A stretch of DNA of 9,313 nucleotides. Origin: JABHVE01 sp047517625. Lineage in GTDB: Bacteria > Pseudomonadota > Alphaproteobacteria > UBA2966 > CAIVPW01. Where the stretch lies: the NCBI GenBank assembly GCA_047517625.1, contig JAKZSO010000161.1:1-9313 (forward strand). The letters are read 5' to 3'. Below are positions 5,652 to 9,313 of this stretch, one piece after another. The notes beneath the pieces were generated by a model. It saw nothing but the letters and a program-made list of their open reading frames with translations. It did no database searches and was not told the DNA's origin. Position numbers and translations under genes: made by a program. The number at the start of each line of letters is the position of its first letter. The stretch's first letter is position 1.

Positions 5652-6872
5652 CTAAAGATCAGCGTCGAACGTGAGGGTTCCAACTGCCGCATCACTAGCA
5701 ATGGCTTGTGCATCACCAGATGCGCCTATGGCTGAGTGCACACCATTCAACCGGCAACGAGTGGTGGACATTTTGTCGAACGTGAGGGCCGATAACTCAT
5801 AGGCGCCGCCACCAGCTACGATTGCCGAGAAATCTCCTGCGTCGCTATCGGTGATGGTCGGCGCTGTTCGTTTCTCTACTTGGTACTTGAAAATTGCCTT
5901 GGTCGTCGTGGTCGAAGCCCCAGCGCCATAAGTGGCATGCTCGTTTGAGATCATGGTGTAGACCTCGTAGTACCGCTGGCAAGCGGCCAAGTCCGCCTCG
6001 TAGGACAACCCCACGAACGGTCGCGGCGGACCTCGATGAATATCGACGTTTGTCCACCCGACATAATTCCCGGCGAAGTCACCCCACATATCCTGGTCGC
6101 CAACGAAATAATTGGCGCTTGAGTTCTCCCAGGTGCCCTCTGCCCCAACTGCCCCACCTGACCCAGCGTCTAACCCTACCCAAACGTGAAGCCCCTCGGC
6201 ATTGTCGTTGTCGATTTGAGCAGTTGCATCCGCATCGAACGTTGCAGACACACGCTCCCATGTGGCAGAGGAAGTGATCGTCACCTTCTTTGCTACAGTT
6301 CTTTGGGTGCCGTCGCGTGACCGCAAACCAATCGAAAGGGTGGCTGGGAAGGTGATCGCACTACTGGCGTGAGCGAAAGCGATAATGTCGAGACTGACGG
6401 TCAACTGCGCGATGCCATTACCGTCCATCAGGGTTCGGCATTGCTGGGCTTCCAGCTTTTGCAGAAGCATTGAATAGTCAGTGGAGCCGGGTGTGGAATC
6501 AGCGGTCGTGCAGTCCATTTTTACCCAGCTATCCCCACCGGAAAAAGTTTTGCGTGATGCCGTCCACCGAACGGCCTGCCCTGGCGCCCCCCAGGTCCAC
6601 CACCAGCCGTCAACAGTGTAAACTTGCGCGCTCCCATCCAGACCTGTATAGGACCCGGCCCGCTGGTCGAAGCGCATGTGCGGATTGCGGGCGATGTTGG
6701 GTGCCGCACCGTCGAGGAAACCCGCCGACCAGGCGGAACCATCGGAGTAAATGCTGTGGCCATTCGTGTGAGCCAGCGCCGCGATTGCGGTGAGATCAGC
6801 ATCTGGCGCAAATGTGGCCGGGTTTTGCAGGATGAACTGAGTGCCGTCGTAGATCACGTCCGCAACAATCAC
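5652..6872 (-). CDS. Phage tail-fibre-like protein, 5'-truncated
   Basis: A 406-residue reading frame from GTG 6872, probably the distal part of a larger host-recognition fibre. It opens with VIYDGTQFILQNP, the end of a repeat unit common in phage fibres. Residues ~57-300 (NPHMRFDQRAGSYTG, YTVDGWWWTWG, many Ser/Thr/Gly strands) look like a beta-sandwich appendage domain. The LAACQRYYEVYT motif (295-306) and the beta-rich C-terminus are also typical of fibre and tail-tip proteins. The frame remains open for 55 codons upstream of the GTG and encodes matching fibre sequence, yet contains no ATG, GTG or TTG. It ends at the TAA that is also the dnaE2 stop, so the native start and N-terminal virion-attachment part are missing. 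The GTG has no strong ribosome site. It is best read as a decayed gene that still keeps an intact C-terminal frame. Confidence 0.75.
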   Translation of the reverse strand: MIVADVIYDGTQFILQNPATFAPDADLTAIAALAHTNGHSIYSDGSAWSAGFLDGAAPNIARNPHMRFDQRAGSYTGLDGSAQVYTVDGWWWTWGAPGQAVRWTASRKTFSGGDSWVKMDCTTADSTPGSTDYSMLLQKLEAQQCRTLMDGNGIAQLTVSLDIIAFAHASSAITFPATLSIGLRSRDGTQRTVAKKVTITSSATWERVSATFDADATAQIDNDNAEGLHVWVGLDAGSGGAVGAEGTWENSSANYFVGDQDMWGDFAGNYVGWTNVDIHRGPPRPFVGLSYEADLAACQRYYEVYTMISNEHATYGAGASTTTTKAIFKYQVEKRTAPTITDSDAGDFSAIVAGGGAYELSALTFDKMSTTRCRLNGVHSAIGASGDAQAIASDAAVGTLTFDADL

Positions 6873-7037
6873 GGTATCCAGATCCCCGGACGCCGGGTCG
6901 GTCAGGCCTCCGGCACCATCCGAAATTTTGATGTCCTTTGCACCAACGGCGTTGACATTCAGAGTGCAAGCCCCAGTGTTGTCGGCGACCGGCAGGAACC
7001 AAAACCGTTGGTACGCGCCATAGGCCGGGGGGCCGTT
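6873..7037 (-). pseudogene. Upstream coding remnant of the tail fibre gene, in frame with dnaE2
   Basis: These 55 codons continue the tail-fibre frame upward to the dnaE2 stop codon. The sequence reads NGPPAYGAYQRF..., then VADNTGACTLNVNAVGAKDI, then a glycine-rich stretch. The NTGAxTLNVNxxGAK pattern is typical of phage fibre repeats, so this is fibre coding sequence rather than a true intergenic region. It has no start codon and no terminator for dnaE2 is visible. The break between phage and host DNA must lie close to 7037. Confidence 0.7.
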
Positions 7038-9313
7038 TTAGTGAAAATCCCGTGATCCAAAGTCACCACTGGATACACCGGCCTGAGGGGCGGGCGCATC
7101 GTCTGGCTGGGCGGCGATGGCCGCCAAACGCGGGGTCAAATCAACCAGGCGCCTAGCGATGACATGAACCACTATCCCTTCTCGCTGCACTTCGCCACGC
7201 ACACCCAGCAACCGGGCGCTTAAAACCACCTTGCGGTAGCGCTCAAACACCTTCGGCCAAACAATCAAATTGGCGACCCCCGTTTCATCCTCTAAAGTTA
7301 TGAATATAACACCACTAGCTGTACTTGGTCGCTGGCGGCATGTGACCAACCCAACCAAATTGACCATGGATTTTGTCGCGGTTTCATTGAGTTGCGCGGC
7401 CGGATCGGTCTCGCCCAAGTGGGGACGCAACAACGCCAAGGGATGCTGCTTCAACGACAGGCGCAAAGACAAATAATCCGCAATCACTTCCTCACCGAGG
7501 CCCGCTTGAGGCAACGCCACAACTGGTTCGTTGAACTCTGATATCTCCGTACCGGCGACGGCTATTTTCTCCGCCGCGACGAACAGCGGCAGTGGTGCGG
7601 CGGTCAAGGCGCGCACAGCCCACAGGGCTTCCCGGCGGGCAAGCCCAACAGAGGCAAACGCGTCCGCCTGGGCCAGCACCTCCAACTGGCCGGCCCGCAG
7701 TCCTGTCCGCCGCCACAGGTCGTGGGGATCGTGGTAGCCGTTTTCCCTTTCGCGCATTAGTGCTTGCGCCGCATCCTCGCGCATGCCCTTGATTTGTCGA
7801 AGGCCCAAACGCAATGCCATGATGCCCTGGTCATCCAGCGGTTCTAACGTGCAATCCCAATCGCTGTGATTGATGTCCGCCGGCCATACCTTTACCCCAT
7901 GGTCCTGGGCGTCCCGGACAATCTGAGCCGGTGCGTAAAACCCCATGGGCTGGCTGTTCAACAAAGCGCACGCGAAAACGGCAGGGTAATAGCATTTCAG
8001 CCATGCCGAGACATAGACCAGCAGTGAAAAGCTGGCGGCGTGGGATTCCGGAAAACCGTATTCGCCGAATCCCTCGATCTGTTTGAAACAGCGCTCGGCG
8101 AATTCAAGCTCATAGCCACGGGCTGTCATGCCATTGATAAACTTGTCGCGGAAGGTGTGGATTTTGCCCGAGTGCTTGAACGTGGCCATGGCCCGGCGCA
8201 GGCCGTCGGCTTCCGATGGGGCGAACCCGGCGCCGACGATGGCGATGCGCATGGCCTGTTCCTGAAATAACGGCACGCCCAAGGTTTTACCCAGCACCTC
8301 TTCCAATTCCTTGGACGGATACACAACCTCTTCTTCGCCGGCGCGCCGGCGCAGATAGGGATGCACCATGTCGCCTTGGATGGGCCCCGGCCGCACGATC
8401 GCCACTTCGATCACCAAGTCATAGAACGTCCGTGGCTTCAGCCGGGGCAGCATGGTCATCTGGGCGCGGCTTTCCACCTGGAACACACCCAGGGAGTCGC
8501 CCTTGCACAGCATGTCGTAGACACCCGAATCCTCCGCCGGCACCTCGGCCAAATCAAACGACTGGCCATAATGTTCGCGCAATAAATCGAAGCCCTTGCG
8601 GATGCAAGTCAGCATGCCAAGGCCCAGAACATCGACTTTTAGAATGCCCAACGCATCCAGATCGTCCTTGTCCCATTCGACGACGGTGCGGTCCTCCATT
8701 GCCGCATTACCGATGGGCACCACCTCGGAAAGCGGGCCGCGCGTGAGCACGAACCCGCCCACATGTTGGGAAAGGTGGCGGGGAAATCCCCGCAATTCCC
8801 GGTACAAATCCAACACCTGGCGCAGACGCGCGTCGGTGGGATCCAGGCCGGCTTCGCGAACATGCTCTTCCGGCAATTCGTCCCGGCTAAATCCCCATAC
8901 CATGCCGACCAGTGCCCCCGCCACGTCCTGAGAAAGTCCCAAAGCTTTTGAAACTTCGCGCACCGCGCTGCGGGTGCGGTAACTGATGACGGTAGCGGTC
9001 ATGCCCGCGCGATCGCGGCCGTATTTGTCATAGATGTATTGGATGACCTCTTCACGGCGCTCGTGTTCGAAATCCACATCGATGTCGGGGGGCTCGTCTC
9101 GTTCCGCCGAGACAAAACGCTCGAACAGCAATTCGATGCGGTCGGGATCAACGGCTGTAATAGCCAGGCAATAACACACCGCCGAGTTTGCCGCGGACCC
9201 GCGCCCCTGACACAGAATGTCGCGTTCCCGGGCGAACCGAACGATGTCGTACACGGTCAGGAAATAGGGCGCGTAGCGCAGCTCGCCGATTAATTCCAAT
9301 TCATGCTCCACCA
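7038..9313 (-). CDS. dnaE2: Error-prone DNA polymerase DnaE2 (ImuC), N-terminus cut by window edge
   Basis: A C-family polymerase alpha subunit of the DnaE2/ImuC type, which works with ImuA and ImuB in SOS-induced translesion synthesis. The visible 757 residues are the C-terminal two thirds or so of a protein usually a little over 1000 residues long. The palm shows GRGSAANSAVCY, then PPDIDVDF with catalytic Asp76 and Asp78 (numbering from the first full codon here), and KVDVLGLG with the third catalytic Asp227. Finger and thumb-type motifs follow (VIVRPGPIQGDMVHPYL-like VAIVRPGPIQGDMVHPY, GFGEYGFPESHAASF). A helix-hairpin-helix region comes next, then an OB-fold at about 649-725. The ending SRDFH is the typical DnaE2 terminus, so the 3' end is native. 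The GTG at 9311 is internal, not the start. imuA/imuB would be expected upstream, outside the window. All catalytic residues are intact. Confidence 0.96.
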   Translation of the reverse strand, partial: VEHELELIGELRYAPYFLTVYDIVRFARERDILCQGRGSAANSAVCYCLAITAVDPDRIELLFERFVSAERDEPPDIDVDFEHERREEVIQYIYDKYGRDRAGMTATVISYRTRSAVREVSKALGLSQDVAGALVGMVWGFSRDELPEEHVREAGLDPTDARLRQVLDLYRELRGFPRHLSQHVGGFVLTRGPLSEVVPIGNAAMEDRTVVEWDKDDLDALGILKVDVLGLGMLTCIRKGFDLLREHYGQSFDLAEVPAEDSGVYDMLCKGDSLGVFQVESRAQMTMLPRLKPRTFYDLVIEVAIVRPGPIQGDMVHPYLRRRAGEEEVVYPSKELEEVLGKTLGVPLFQEQAMRIAIVGAGFAPSEADGLRRAMATFKHSGKIHTFRDKFINGMTARGYELEFAERCFKQIEGFGEYGFPESHAASFSLLVYVSAWLKCYYPAVFACALLNSQPMGFYAPAQIVRDAQDHGVKVWPADINHSDWDCTLEPLDDQGIMALRLGLRQIKGMREDAAQALMRERENGYHDPHDLWRRTGLRAGQLEVLAQADAFASVGLARREALWAVRALTAAPLPLFVAAEKIAVAGTEISEFNEPVVALPQAGLGEEVIADYLSLRLSLKQHPLALLRPHLGETDPAAQLNETATKSMVNLVGLVTCRQRPSTASGVIFITLEDETGVANLIVWPKVFERYRKVVLSARLLGVRGEVQREGIVVHVIARRLVDLTPRLAAIAAQPDDAPAPQAGVSSGDFGSRDFH

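Noticed and set aside
6624..7055. Plus-strand open frame of 143 codons across the fibre/dnaE2 junction
   Set aside because: It is antisense to fibre coding sequence and to the end of dnaE2, with no motif and no convincing ribosome site.
9309..9311. GTG near the right edge as the dnaE2 start
   Set aside because: The family extends several hundred residues further upstream (PHP domain and more), and the frame is open to the edge, so this is internal.
1..9313. CRISPR array, insertion sequence, transposase, toxin-antitoxin or defence genes
   Set aside because: No spaced direct repeats, no terminal inverted repeats flanking a transposase and no matching protein motifs were seen on either strand.

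Overview
The window looks like a proteobacterial chromosome, most likely an alphaproteobacterium. The grounds are the gene content and order (a glmU-glmS pair, a divergent Gph-type phosphatase, a DnaE2-type polymerase, a GTA-type 3TM holin family), moderately high GC and frequent GTG starts. No marker gene is present, so the assignment is inference.

Left part (1-3676), housekeeping. glmU and glmS run leftward as a tight pair with 4 nt between them. Together they cover the entry step and the last steps of UDP-N-acetylglucosamine synthesis. glmS runs off the left edge, so its C-terminal ~140 residues are not seen. A HAD-family phosphatase gene (gph-like) diverges to the right and is followed by a complete tRNA-Val(CAC) with encoded CCA.

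Middle part (3677-7037), a phage-derived block, all genes leftward. Next to the tRNA is an imperfect second copy of the tRNA 3' end (3794-3820), which looks like an attachment-site or tRNA remnant. Read in the direction of transcription (right to left), the block holds a tail-fibre-like protein missing its N-terminus, a small tail-associated protein, an intrinsic terminator and then a compact lysis cassette. The cassette encodes an XhlA-like coiled-coil/TM protein, an M15 zinc peptidase acting as endolysin, a GTA-type 3TM holin and a small secreted protein. Its four genes are joined by three successive 4-bp ATGA stop/start overlaps. This resembles the last section of a prophage late operon; head, tail, replication and integrase genes are absent from the window.

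Right part (7038-9313), the C-terminal ~757 residues of DnaE2 (ImuC), the error-prone polymerase of the SOS mutasome, leftward and cut by the window edge. Its stop codon directly abuts the truncated tail-fibre reading frame, in the same frame. That marks a recombination, deletion or possibly assembly junction.

I do not see convincing evidence of a wholly new system. The most notable points are the dnaE2/tail-fibre junction, the duplicated tRNA 3' end, and an apparently intact lysis cassette left without the rest of its phage.
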